The notes beneath the pieces were generated by a model. It searched no databases. It saw only the letters and a list, made by a program, of their open reading frames with translations, and was not told the origin of the DNA. A stretch of 64,000 bases of DNA from Gymnogyps californianus (lineage: Eukaryota > Chordata > Aves > Accipitriformes > Cathartidae): the NCBI RefSeq assembly GCF_018139145.2, contig NC_059477.1, forward strand, positions 31,661,502 through 31,725,501, written 5' to 3'. How positions within the stretch are numbered: position 1 is the first letter of the stretch; each line of letters begins with the position of its first letter. A program made the translations under genes and the position numbers. Positions 1 to 12,560 of the stretch are shown piece after piece.

Positions 1-989
1 CAAGGCAGACATAGTCTGGAAGGTGCTGCGCAAACTGCCCCATGCCCAGTAGCATTGCATCTGCCCCTCTTTTTTCATCCCCATCTCTTCTGAAGACCTA
101 CAGAAAAAACTCTAGCTGATTTGTTGTGATACCATCTTCTTAGAGTACTGTCTTAATTTACACGTGAATAGTAAATAATTGTCCAGCTCCTCCATTTCCC
201 TAATACGCAGGATGATATCTTTCAATTTAGTAAATTAAATTTTAAATAATGATGTACAGCAGCCTCGGTGTTCGGAACAGAACACAGCACAGGGCTGTAC
301 TGCTGTGCTGGGACACTATTGGCTTTCTTTTTCAGTTTTACTGTAGAGCAGGTGGTTTGGTTATCTAAGCCTCAGGGATAAAACACCTCACCAATTGCCA
401 CAACTACACATGTAATTTCCAGAAGACTCAGCTCAACCTTTCTTCCTGCTAAGACTTGCAGATGAGGCACTGAGCATTGAACCAGTAAGGAGCATGAGAC
501 CATATAAACTAAGTTTTTTCCCAATGTCTGTCAACATTTAAAGATCTAATGGATAGCACTTTTCTATTAAAGAAAAGGCTGAGTGTTTGCCCTAAAATCT
601 TCTACCATTTTCCTGCCTCTATTTTGCTATTTCCCCCCCAAAGCTGGCAGTACTTCTGTTGGTCATGTGCGTGCATGCATTGCTCAGAGACCCATGAATA
701 AAGGTACATATAAATTAAAGTCCTGTAATGTTTCCTTGGACACTCAGGTCCTGACACCTTAATGCCATTACACAGCATGACGTCTCCGAAATCATTGGCC
801 AGACAGGGAAACTACTCAAATCCTTGTAGTAAAGGGCTTGTGACACAAAGCAGTACAGTTCAGATTCTTTCAAAAAGAGAGAAATGCCATGGAAAAAGTT
901 AGAGTATTGCATGTGAAGTGATGTATATCAAACAATTTGTTTTCAGTCTCCAAATCCTAAGCCTCGCTAGGGAGATGATGTACCGGGTT
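1..989. other. Intergenic, no feature recognised
   Basis: AT-rich unique-looking DNA. Only short open frames without domain signs; no repeat family or RNA gene was recognised. Confidence 0.6.
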
Positions 990-1600
990 CCTGTTCTGGG
1001 CTTGGCAGAGACCGAGCTCTCGGCAGGACGCATCACAGTTGCTCGCAGAGGTATTGAACTGCACCTCTGTCCGGAGCCACCTCTGCTGGAGAAACGCCCG
1101 TTACTCTGCTTTTCTCCTGGCTTGTCCCCTCAGTGCCGCATGACGGAGAGACGCGGTGTTCCCTGCGGGTCCTTTCCAGCCAGCGCAAAATGCAGCTTCA
1201 CCAAAAGAAAGAGGTGTTTGGCGGAGCCCCGTCCTCCCCGCTGCGCCCTCCCCGCCGCTCGGGCCGGCTTTTACCACTAGGTGCTGCTAGTGCCTCCCGG
1301 TGCGCCCCGGCGCGGCACCGAGCCGAGACGGGCCGGCCCGAGCACACGCCCGGCTCACGCCGGCACGGAGCCGCCCTGCCCGCAGGGTCACCCGGGGCCA
1401 GGGGGGCACCCCCTTAGCCGGGGGCGAACCGATCCACGCAGGTGCCTGCACACGATGTGGGTTTGTGTAGCACACGTGTGAGCAGGCTGCGTGGCCAGCC
1501 GGCGGCTTAGGGGACGGGAGGTCTGGCACTGCTTCCCCGGGAGCTGGCCGGAGGACCGTAGGCTGTAAGGAGCAGGGGCAAAACCCATTGCTTGGAGAGC
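990..1600. promoter_or_regulatory. Unassigned CpG-rich island, possible promoter
   Basis: The block is clearly GC-rich with many CpGs, especially 1200-1440, between AT-rich flanks. No convincing coding exon was found; the overlapping open frames on both strands are low-complexity Pro/Arg/Ala products typical of GC-rich DNA. In vertebrates SEMA5B lies upstream of PDIA5 and is transcribed away from it, so a non-coding first exon of that gene is one possible meaning. Direction and target are unknown. Confidence 0.5.
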
Positions 1601-4600
1601 ACTGCCTCTGCAAGAGGGAGTGTCACCGCCTGCAGAGAACGGGGGCCACCTTTGCTGCCTTCAAACACAGCGGTGAAGAGCACCGAGAGGGACGGGGGAA
1701 GAGTTAAACAGAGCGGAGATGCAGGCTGCAGGGAGGAGGAACAAAACTCAGCGGGATGGGAGGACTTTGGGCTATAGGGCAGAAGAAGGCAGGGTAACAG
1801 AAGTGTACTGTTGGGCGCTGGTGGGGAAAAGGACCTGCAAGTGCAAAGCAGAGCTCTGCGGGGTAAGAAGAGACCAGACCTAGGCTTTTTGTGAGTCACG
1901 TCATCCAAAGACAGTACCCCGAATTGCAGCTAGCGTTGCATTTTGCAGCCTAACCCAAGTAGGCTGTGTTAGTCTGCATTTGCACAGAGAAAATCAATCT
2001 GTTTATGACTGAACTGGCTGCACAGGCATGCTTGAACTCAAGCTGTTCTGGGCATTCAGATAAGCTTTACTGGTAGATGTTTTAGGGGGACATCTGGAGG
2101 AAAATCTTGACTCTGGCCTCATTGTCTGGAGGCTAGGCGACAACATTCACCCATGCTTGATCTCTGGACCATGATTCCACAGTAGTAGCAGTCTCATTAG
2201 AAAAGTAATTTTGCTGTAGATGGCCAGACCATTTCACATAGACCGAGGGAAGGCAAAAGTGCATATGTCAGTGGCAAAAATTTTAAATTATGGTTAAATT
2301 TAGAGCTGGGCACATATTTTCAGCCAGTCACTTCAGTAGCTGACTACAAGTTTTTATTTCCCCGTAGCACTGCAAGGGGAGAAGCAGGGTTGCCATGAGG
2401 AAAACAGTCAAAATACACACAGCAGAGTGTTCTTTACAACTTTATGGTGATGCAAGTGACTGACCCAAGTAGAGCCCAAACTCCCTTCTAGATGATGCAG
2501 GGTTTTCTCAGAAGGGGAAAAATGCATTTCTAAATACAGTATCAGCAAATACTCAAAAGCAACGGCATGCAATAATAGTGATAGTAAGCATTATCCTGAA
2601 TACTAAGATCTAGATCTGAAGCCAAATGGGCATTAGCCATAAAATATTTAGGTACATGGCTTTTTTCTCAAATTTAAAATAGGGTGCTATATAGTCACAG
2701 CTGTGGTTTCCCGGCTCAGTCTGGTGGCAACAGTAACATTTTAATTTATACTAAAGAGAAGGCAAAGTTAAATCCATGACACGAACTAAGAGTCAGATGA
2801 CCTGAAAGCAAGAGAATACAAATGAGCTCCCTGGAGAGAAGAGGCTGTGATGGAACAAATAGAATAATACAGAGGAATGACTTGAGACTATCACCAGAGC
2901 GACTGTATTTCACTTCTTTGGAAAGAAATGAAATGAGCTTAAATTGGGACAACTGCTTTATTTTCAGAGAATTACATCTGAAGCCTCTGCTGCCTACAGA
3001 CAAGTGATATACAATTGTTTCTCCCCCTGAAGCCCGGTACTATTAATTGCCAATTTTCATATGTCACTCGACATGAGGAAGTCAGCAAATGTCATCGTAC
3101 TTAATAGAGGCAGGCCTGAGTATTCCCACTGAGTCTCACAGAAATAGAAAGTTCCCTGTTTGCAGACAAAGACTCATGAAACATAAAAGTTGAGTTAACT
3201 ACATGATATACCAGGAGGGAGGGAATGTTAACCTGAGACTCCTGTCATTGCCCAGTGACCATCCATATTGCGCTAAGATACAGCACCTAGCAGTCACCTA
3301 TTTGTTGGCAAATAAAAGGAGCAGTGAAAAATGAGTTTTTAACAACACCATTAGGAGATTTGATACTACATCAGAAACTGCTTTTCCCGCTCCTCTAACT
3401 CAAGCTCTGAGCCTAGAGGCTGTGTTTATTGGAAATTACTTCTGCCTTGAGACTGGAAGTGTAAAACCTAGCACTGAACACCGTTACGGTGCTCCTAGAT
3501 ATATATTATCTGGGGGACTGAAAACTTCCTTGGCAAATACAAGTGGGATTTTTTTTTCCCTGGGGAGTATAGGTACCTTTACAATTAGACTTAAGCTTTA
3601 ATTTAAAGACATGTTGTTTGGCACATCAGACGTCTCACTGAACACTCTGTACAAGAACCAGATTTGAATGGAAAGTGAATCCAGGACCGCTGACAGCTTA
3701 TCTACTGACTTCATACCCAACCTTAGGCAATTCAGCTCAAAGATGAGCTCAACACTGCGAGTTCCCATTACAACCTTTGCAGTATCTTGCCCTATTCTAA
3801 TTTGCCTTTAAACAGCTACATTAAAAAGCTTTATAGGGACCCACTTATACAACAAACTGTTCTGTGCAGCGAGCTGTGCTCTACTGAAAAGTCTGGATCT
3901 AAATGTGAGCAGGTTTTGAAAGTATTAGCATTCCTTCCTCCACCCCCTTATGTGATGACCAATGTCTTGATAATGCAGCTTGCAGTGTCTGGTTTGGAAA
4001 ATGCAATTCTCAGTGTAGTGGGAATGTGAACATGCTGGTAAAACTGAATATCTGTTCAGCAGATTGTACTTCTCCTGTAGTATTTGGAACTCATGACCTG
4101 GAAAGCCATTCTGAAGACTTAAGAAGTTCATAGCACTCAATTAATACACTGTGCTTCGATACTTGCATGTTTTTAATGAACTTAACTAAAACCCATACTG
4201 GACCTACTCACTGTGTGATATTCAGATGCTTATAATTCAAATCAAAACCAATTGACTTTCAAATCTCACCCACTTTGGCTGCAGGGCTGTTTAAACTAAA
4301 AGGTCAGGAGAAAAAAAAAATATTTTTAAATGAAACTTTTTTAGTCCTTTCAATCAAAATATGAACTGCTTTTAAAAGCATATTTTCATCTTTAGGCAGA
4401 GGCCAATTAGTTTAAATTTCAGCCCTCCATTTTGCAGATTTTCAGACAGGTATTAAAAATAAGGGCTTAGAAGAGAAACTGTATTGTAGCTTCACCTATG
4501 ATGGTTGTGACCAAGTCACAAAGTCTTTCCTCTCTTAAGAAAGAGGCCCATTGGAAGTGATGCAGACAGAACCAAGATCTTTGGGAAAATGTGGTTTCAA

Positions 4601-5944
4601 ATTCCTGGACAGGGTAGGTACAATTTCACAGGTTGAGACATTTCTCAACAACAAACCTGAAATGCAACCCTAAACCCACCAGCTCTGCCGGCTACTTTAG
4701 GGGAGTGTAGCTTAGATCTGCACGTTGTAGCCATGTTCCCTCTTGAACTGCAATGTACCCCTTTGTGACTTGGCAATGCAATGGAAGGCCCCACGTTAGG
4801 GAAACCTCCTTGTGAAGTACAAAGAGATAGAGGTCTCCCACAGAGAGCCCTCTCAGCCCTCTTCACTGCCTGATTCATTGAGGCAAGGTGGCTTCTTCTC
4901 TCCCACACAAAAAGAAGGGTGTTGGAAGCAGTCCTATGATGAAAGGGAATCTTGGGCCTAGGCTGAGCTGTCCTAGGAAGAGCTAGTAATATGTGGAATA
5001 TGAATATTCATTGTTATTTTATCATTGGTAAACCTAAACACCAGGAAGAGGTTGGGTTGGATGTTACTACAGTGTGTGGCCCGTTTTTGTTAAAGAAAAA
5101 AGTTGGAAGAGACAGCCACCTTTTTTCTTGAAGTACCTCAGCAAAGAAATTGTGGGATACCGCAAACATTGCATTAACAGAAAGCTAAGAACATTGTCGC
5201 ATTAGACTGTACACTGCACTGCTTCCTAATGGAGAGTGTCTGCTTCCCTTCGCCAGCACAGCCAGGAGTGTCAATAAAGAAAAATGATTGCAGCAGAGTG
5301 GGCTACTGCTCTAAGAGAGAAGCTTTCTGCTTTGCATTTTCAGCAATTAAAAACCCTATAACAACTTCTCCAAAACGTCACATCCTTCCTTCAGTTTGGC
5401 CATCACAACATATAGTGGTGTCATCTCAAATATAAAGCACAACAACAAAGCAAGCGAGAGCTTCATAGTGACTTCTGAAGACATGCAGTGCAGCAGCACA
5501 GGTCAGGGTGGTTGGAGCAGGCAGGGTCAGGTATTGAGTCACGTATTGAATCACAGCTATTGAGCAGTGCACTGCTATAATTCTTCTACTCAGATAATTC
5601 CAACCACTTCCTATATATGTATATAATTATATATTACCGATTATCTATTTTCTATCTTTTCCACGCAAAGTTGTCCATCAGAAATACCTTTACTAGATAA
5701 AAACATATTTAGATATATATATAATCAAAATACAAGTACTATACATATTTCTAATTAGCATAACATGTCCTGAAAAGTATATTGTATATTCAGTCTAGTC
5801 TAGTGGCCAGAAATATTCCATGAATTCTGGTCAACAATTATCAAGAATTCTATTCCTGCCAGATAAGCTGAAAATTATCACTTGCTGACTAAGTCAATAT
5901 GTTACCCTGCTGCTATGCCATATGGCCTTGGATGCTGAGACACA
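1601..5944. other. Intergenic, no gene recognised
   Basis: The GC content falls back to AT-rich DNA after about 1900. A TGAGTCACGTCA composite (AP-1 overlapping a CRE-like half) is at 1892-1903. AT-rich TA-repeat stretches occur at 5612-5636 and 5712-5725. Open frames are short and look random. Confidence 0.55.
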
Positions 5945-6641
5945 ACACAACCTCATCAAGTGACACCCAAACTGGAGGAGTGGTTGATACACTGGAGAGC
6001 AGGGTTTCCATTCAGAAGGACCTCAACAAACTGGAGGAACAAGCTAGCAGGAACCTCATGAAGTTCAACAAAGGCAAATGCAGTCATGCATCAGGGTCAG
6101 AAGTACCCCATGCACCAGGTCAGGCTGAGGGCTGAGCAAACAACCCCGCAGCTGGAGTTTGGGGCCTGCAGAACAATAGCTACTGACAACCTGGAGAGAC
6201 TCCAGAGAAGGGCTGCTAAGACAGTTAGGGGACCAGAGCACCTGATGTACAAGGAGAGGCTGAGGCAACTGGTTTGTTTAGCCCAGAGACGAGAAGGCCA
6301 AGAGGGACTGTAATTGCAGTCTTCCACTACCTTAATCCATTGGAGAAGACAGACGCAGACTTTTCTCAGAGATGCACAGCAAAAGAAAAAAGGCAACAGT
6401 CACAAGCTGCAACAAGGGAAATACTGATTGGAAATATGGAAAAAAAATCATCTCAGTGGGACTAGTGCATCACTGAGACAGGGGCCCAAAGGGGCTGTTC
6501 AATCTCCACCCTTGGAGATTTTCAAAACTTGGCAAGGCTTGGAGCAACCTGATCTGATTTTGAAGCTAGCCCTGCTTTGAGCAGAAAGTTGGACTACATA
6601 CCTCCAGATGTCCCTTCCAACCCAAATTTTTCTATGAATCT
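5945..6641 (+). mobile_element. CR1 LINE, 5'-truncated 3' portion
   Basis: The start reads as the end of the CR1 ORF2 polyprotein, with a degraded match to the family stretch around DTLESR, KDLNKLEE and RNLMKFNKGKC at about 5950-6090. The typical CR1 sequence follows: GAGAGACTCCAGAGAAGGGC (6192-6211), the CTTGGAGATTTTCAAAACTTGG-type block near 6510 and the tail TTCCAACC...TCTATGAATCT ending at 6641. It is broken by small indels and stops and cannot be active. The exact 5' limit is uncertain. Confidence 0.85.
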
Positions 6642-9339
6642 ACAACATAAAATCCAGTTCTATAAGATACTAAGTATCCCTTCCATCAGCCATAAAGGTG
6701 CTTGCAGCTTTGTTGGGGGTCAACAGAGTTGGCTTGTTAGAGCAGTGACCTGTCTAAATCTCAGCTATGATTTCATTCAGTAGGTAATCAGGTTAAGTGT
6801 GATCAATTATTTGATTGCCTATATATTATATTCAGATTGTCATAACAGGCTGAGATATATGAGGCTTGATTCTCCTCTCCCTTTCTTCAAAAATGTGAGA
6901 TTCAACAGTGATAGGGAAGGAAAAAAGACAGAAAAACTGAAACTGTTTTCCCCCAAACAATGAGTGGAACTGCTACATTTCATGTAAATATTATCCCTGA
7001 TCTATGGTACAATCATTTCTACAGTCAGCAGGCCAAACCTCACTAACATTTCTTCCTCGTCAAAACACATAGGGTTACTCATACAAGTAAAGGTTTGCAG
7101 GCATGCAAATTAATTTGTAGTAAGATGGTTAAAGTTCTAAATCATGTATTAAATTACTTCTATTGTACAAGTTTAACTTCATTTTCCAAGCTAGTCACAT
7201 GCAACAGAGATGCAGTAATGTAGGTATTCCAACTGCAGGAGTGATTAGCTGCTGGTGCCTTCTAAAACTAGATTTGTAAGTCAGATCATTGGAAAGATCA
7301 GTGGTTTGTGTCCTGGATGTCATGAGACCAGAGAGGTGGAATATTGGCAGAAGATTAGGTTTATTTTTGTATATGTGCTTGAAATATTTAGACAGACTAG
7401 GACAGAAATCAACTTCTAGAGTTATAAACCCTGATCCAGCAAAGGAAAAAAGTAATGAGCGAGCCCATCTCAGGTGTTCAAGAAACATAAATATCAATTT
7501 ACCCTTGAACAGTGGCCCAAAGTCCCATTAAAGTTCAAGGAAGGACAGTGATATTCAAGCACTTGCTTAAAGGTAGGCATGTGCTTAATTGCACTGATGA
7601 CCTGGGGCATTTTTACTTGTATACCCCTGTGTAACAAACAGGGAGCTACCACCAGCTTTGTTAATATTTTGTTAATATTTTGTTAATATTGTAGGCATTT
7701 CTGCATCTCCTTGTTTCTACATAGAAGCATACTGCTGGCAGTTTTGATTTTGCCACAGAAGAAAATGAACATTCCAATATGAATTGTCTGCCTGGGTCTG
7801 ATTAAATCAGAGAAGTTAGCCACCAGTTCCTGTAGGTTCAGATTGGGCTATAAACATTTATTCTCATGAATAAACTTATTTGGACCTTTAGGAGGCTTGG
7901 GTTGAAATATAACAACCTCTGAACAATCTGACTGGGACCAATATATAAGCAGCCAGGCTGAGATACCAGTCAGTACCTTTCCCTCCCTCAGGAGCTTTAT
8001 CCTTTACTGTTTGTAGGTTTACCTGTTAATGCTCCTCATGGTTATAGGCTCTGACTCAAGAGCTCTCATTAATCACCGCCTAAGAACACTGCATCAGGTA
8101 AGCAAACATATCAGATGCTGAGCTGAAGCAGCAGTACTCACTTCAAACTGTCGTTTGCTCCTGACATAACAAGGGAAAAGATTATGCAGCCTAAGTACCA
8201 ATAATTTTTCACTGCACAATTCAAAACAAGCTTTGGAGATTGGTCCCACATTGCTACAAATGATGGCACTGAGGGTTCAGTGATCGTCACTGAAATACAC
8301 AACCTCTACCTCACTGCATGTCTTGCATTATACCCACTTCGAGTTACTCAAAGGTGTTCAGTTGATGAGCCTGAATAACAATGTTAGAATTTGGATTCAG
8401 CTCCCAAAGTTTGGGAGTGTTTGAAAGTTAGGTCTGAATAATCACATCCTTTGATAGAGGAGCTGTGAAGAGCAGCTGAAGGTCTTCATTTTATGAAAGT
8501 TCAGGTTCACTTTAATCCAGATTTTCATCTGTAATCCAGCCCTAATTCTTCCTCTGAATAGCAGGAGGAAGCCAGGCAAGATCTTTGCGTAGGCATTCAA
8601 GCATTTAGCAGTTCAGTTTCCAGGCAGTCATTTTTGCTGGTTCAGCAAACGCAGCAGTTCTCAAACTATAATCTACTAAAACCGCTGCTATCACAGTGGT
8701 AAGGCATCTGTCAGTCTCAGAGCTGTGATGTTTTGCTGCTGCTTGGAGCTCAGGTCAAGATTCATTTAAGATTTCCAAATGGTTTTTCTTTTTTTTTTGT
8801 TTGGTTGGTTTTTTTGACCAGCTAGACTCCAAAATAAGCATACTTCTTTGATGTCTTTCCATGCCAGGTATCCCTGATGAAAATCCAGCTATGAGCAAAC
8901 TTTCAGCCAATGCTGAAAACAAGAGGGCAACAAACAAGTGAGAGGAGAGAACCAACATGCAGAGTAAGCTGGAGAGAAAATCAAATGTCTGCACGCAACA
9001 GAAAAAGAGTCCACAATAACAAGTGTAAAGCCCCAACACTTCCGCCAAGAGAATGCTGAATGACGGGGTGCAGCAAAGCAGGTGCACACCTCCTGTTGAA
9101 GGAAGCTCAGGTTCACATTGTTTCCTGTAGTCACTCTAATTTTGCTCAGCTATTTTTATGGTAGCTCCAGTGCACGTTGGAAAAATAATGAGAAAAGGAC
9201 TGGGACACTGGAAGGAAAAACAGAATCCATGAAAGATCTGAGGCACAGGTTGTGGCAATACAGTATTTGAAAATCACCAAGTTCACGCATTACTGGTTAT
9301 ACTTGCCATGTGGTTTCAGCAAGAGACAGTATTCTTCAC
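6642..9339. other. Intergenic, no gene recognised
   Basis: Unique-looking AT-rich DNA between the CR1 copy and the first solo LTR. Nothing beyond the 11-bp triplet repeat at 7657-7689 was recognised. Confidence 0.55.
7657..7689 (+). repeat. 11-bp unit repeated three times
   Basis: TTTGTTAATAT occurs three times in tandem without a mismatch (7657-7667, 7668-7678, 7679-7689) in AT-rich intergenic DNA. Confidence 0.92.
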
Positions 9340-9935
9340 TGTGCTGGTTTTGGCTGGGATAGAGTTAATTTTCTTCATAGAAGCTAGTATGGGGCTACGT
9401 TTTGGATTTGTGCTGAAAACAGTGTTGATAACACAGGGATGTTTTCCTCATTGCTGAGCAGTGCTTACACAGAGTCAAGGCCTTTTCTGCTCCTCACACT
9501 GCCCTGCCAGCGAGTAGGCTGGGAGTGCACAAGAAGTTGGGAGGGGACACAGCTGGGACAGCTGACCCCAACCGACCAAAAGGATGTTCCATACCATATG
9601 ACATCATGCTCAGCATATCAAGCTGGGGGAAGAAGAAGGAAGAGGGGGACGTTCGGAGCGATGGCGTTTGTCTTCCCAAGGAACTGTTACGCATGATGGA
9701 GCCCTGCTTTCCTGGAGATGGCTGAACACCTGCCTGCCGATGGGAAGTAGTGAATGAATTCCTTGTTTTGTTTTGCTTGCATGCACAGCTTTTGCTTTGC
9801 CTATTAAACTGTCTTTATCTCAACCCACGAGTTTTCTCACTTCTACCCTTCTGATTCTCTCCCCCATCCCACCGGAGGGGGAGTGAGCAAGCGGCTGTGT
9901 GGTGCTTAGTTGCCAGCTGGGGTTAAACCATGACA
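9340..9935 (+). mobile_element. Solo LTR of an endogenous retrovirus (ERVL-like), 596 bp
   Basis: It begins TGTGCTGGTTTTGGC and ends AACCATGACA, the TG...CA ends of an LTR, and is flanked by the perfect 5-bp duplication TTCAC (9335-9339 and 9936-9940). A 5-bp duplication points to the ERVL-like class. A degenerate TATA-like CATATCAA (9614-9621) and a polyadenylation signal ATTAAA (9803-9808) are in the expected order. There are no gag, pol or env sequences on either side, so it is the product of LTR-LTR recombination. The short open frames inside are incidental. I recall this LTR family from many neoavian genomes. Confidence 0.92.
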
Positions 9936-11019
9936 TTCACACACAATGTTCAAACTGTTCAATAGTGGATCATGCAGCAGCTGCTGGTTTGCAGCCCAGA
10001 AATGACCGCACTTCAGTGGTAAGCAAAGGGATCCCAATAGCTCCTGAAGTGCTTGGGCATTTTGCTAGGTAGAAAGGAGTTAGAAGTATTCAAAGAAATG
10101 TGTTTCTAATTTATTACCTTTTACACAGATGTGTGCTTTATGGGAAAGGCATGATGCAACTAATGCAACCTTCTCTTCAAGGCTCACCCAGGAATTCTTT
10201 AAGGTCACGAATTGTAGTCTGTGTACTTTGAAGAACCACATTTTGCTGCTCAAACTGGGAATGGCAGCAGGCCAGCTGGTATGAATGGCAGCTTTCTTTC
10301 CATGTTCATATACTGTAACTTTTGTATGAATGTTGTCTAAACTCATATGTGAGTTGCCACGGGATTCCATGCCCTGCTTATTGTTTGCTGTGCTGATACA
10401 CTGGCACATCCAGTGGTGATTTTTCACATGTCATCAGAAATGTTATAACACCAGATTGGTTTTGAAAGTACAAGCGACTACCTAAGTGATGGAGGATTCC
10501 CGTCTCCTATGCATGCAAGAATAAAACGGGAGGGCAGGGGAGAGAACAAAAGGCTATGTACCAGATAAAAGAGCAAGAAACCTGAATTAATTTGTGGAAG
10601 CAATAACATTTTTGTCAGTTATTCCTCTTTCCTGAAGGATAGAACCTCACTGATTGAAAGATGCTCAGGTCAGATATGCTTTCATTTGTCAGCAGCTAAG
10701 TTGATGTAGCCCTTGTAAAATCTAAAATCCCATGCCCTTCACACACACTGTTGTTTTTCATGGCTGCACTCAGCCTAGAGTATAGGAATTGTCATATGTT
10801 ATCAACTTGGCAATCTGTTCAGATCAGTATCCTCTCTAACAGTAGCTTAAGAGGGCAGTGCCATAATCTGATAAGTATACATTTTTCTCTGCTTTAAATC
10901 TCAAATTAATCTCTCGAGAGACTCAATTCTTCCCTGGAGCACACGCTTTAAAATCTCTCTGAAATCTGACATAAATTATGCCAAATCTGGGCAATCTTGC
11001 TATAACGTAACAGACCAAA
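9936..11019. other. Intergenic, no feature recognised
   Basis: DNA between the first solo LTR and the old CR1 fragment. It has no supported gene; the 115-codon minus-strand frame at 10080-10427 has no recognisable domain. Confidence 0.55.
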
Positions 11020-11170
11020 CCCTCTTCAATCTCTTTAAGGTCTCGGCCTCGGTGGCTTCCTGTGACAATATGTTCCATGGCTGAAGTACACGCTCAGGAA
11101 AAATGCTTATTTTTATCAGATGCTTCCTTTTACGGAATTCTCTGATATTTAATTTCATTTCTCATCCAGT
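11020..11170 (-). mobile_element. Old CR1-type LINE fragment (minus orientation)
   Basis: The plus strand reads as the complement of the 3' part of an ancient amniote CR1. The matching blocks are CTCTTTAAGGTCTCGGCCTC, then GTGGCTTCCTGTGACAATAT and TTCCATGGCTGAA, and then TTTAATTTCATTTCTC. It is heavily diverged; family naming is from pattern memory. Confidence 0.6.
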
Positions 11171-11189
11171 TACTGCAGTAGCATCCAGC

Positions 11190-12560
11190 CTACTGCCAGG
11201 GCCCTGAGTGCTTTTTTAGGCCTGAATGCCCTGACCAGCCCCTGGGGCCTCCCCCCACCTGCCCACGGCCCAAGACCCCACTCCAGCCCAGCCCCGGGCC
11301 TTCAGTTCCTGTGACAGCGATGCCACAGCAGTGCCGGTCTCCAGCTCCCCACAGCTCTACCCATGGGTCCCACGGAGCTGGGTGCCTGTCCCCAGGGAGG
11401 TATCCAATGCCTGGGGCTGGAGCTGCCCCACTGCCCCCCGACTCCTCTGCTCCCTGGCAGGGAGGCCATGTCCTGCCACCCCCCAGAGTCCCTGCTGCCC
11501 CCAGACCCCAGGGAGCCACCAGCTCTTACAGCTCCCTGGCACCCATTCCTTGTGAAGCAGCACCACAAAGTTTGTTTTTTCTTCCCCTCCCCAAATCTTT
11601 TTTATGAAATCCACACAGTAACCTCCTATGAATAACCTCCCCCTCCCCCTCCCCCAGCTGACAGCCCCCTCAGCGCTGACTGTTGCCCTAAGCGGGACAT
11701 TTCCAATAGCCACTCTGCCAAGCAGGGACGATCCCCTCAGGACCTCTGGACTCCAGGGGCTGTGTTCAGTGCTGTCCGCTTTGGACCTTCCAGCAGCGCC
11801 CTGACATCTTTCTGTGCCTTCACAACTGATGAAACCACCTCTGGGTCAGGTGAGCGGTGACAGAGACCCAGCACCCGCTCAGAGAGCTCCTGTCACACTC
11901 AGGAGGGACAGTCTCAAGTTTCCCCCCAAAAACCCAGGAAACCCTTTCATAGGTCCTCTAAATCAGTTATAAATGTAAATGTGGAGCTCTGAACACCATG
12001 ATCTCCCCATCATCCCAAAGATGACTGAAGCCTGTGCCTCCAGGCCTTACCTCCTTCTGTGTGACAGCCACCGAAGAGCTCCTGACATGGTGGCAGGACC
12101 CAGCTCCACTGGCCCCGCTGATGGTCACCCTCCCTTCACCACTGCCCAGTGCCGTGAGGGCACCATGCCAAGTCCTGAGGGAAAGGGGACGCCGGGTAGG
12201 CTGAGGCAAGCTCACCCAGCTCACAGTTTTCAGTGGAAAAGGCATTCTCACATGTGCAGCCCTCCAGGCTGGGTCCCGCCTCAGAGCAGATGCCCCGCAG
12301 CCTCCCCCATCCAGCAGCTCCTTGGCAGGGCCAGGCATCTCTGCCAGCTCAGGTATACCCTCGTGCGGGGCATCTCCAGCGAATTTTGCTCATCCTTTTT
12401 GTCGGTCAGCACAGATAACAGTACCACTACATTCTTTCCTTCAAAATTTAGCCACGTTTTGGCTGAAATGGCCAGAGCTGTCACCCAGGTAAACGTGAGC
12501 GGGGCTGGGCTCTGCATGGGTTGTCCTTCAAGCAGAAAAGGTACACGGCTTTTGCTCTCC
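11190..12560. other. GC-rich, C-skewed block of unknown nature
   Basis: The plus strand is strongly C-rich, with runs such as CCCCCTCCCCCTCCCCC near 11638-11655, and is only moderately CpG-rich. Several overlapping open frames exist in both directions (longest 11979-12569, 196 codons), but none shows a recognisable domain, splice structure or family match. It begins right after the old CR1 fragment. It could be unclassified repeat-derived DNA or an unannotated non-coding exon region. Confidence 0.4.

Noticed and set aside
990..1600. SEMA5B first coding exon
   Set aside because: No semaphorin sequence is visible in any frame here or elsewhere in the left 27 kb. Only the position relative to PDIA5 suggests the gene.
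1133..1908. Open frames of 94-133 codons in the left CpG island
   Set aside because: They overlap on both strands and have low-complexity products with no family resemblance.
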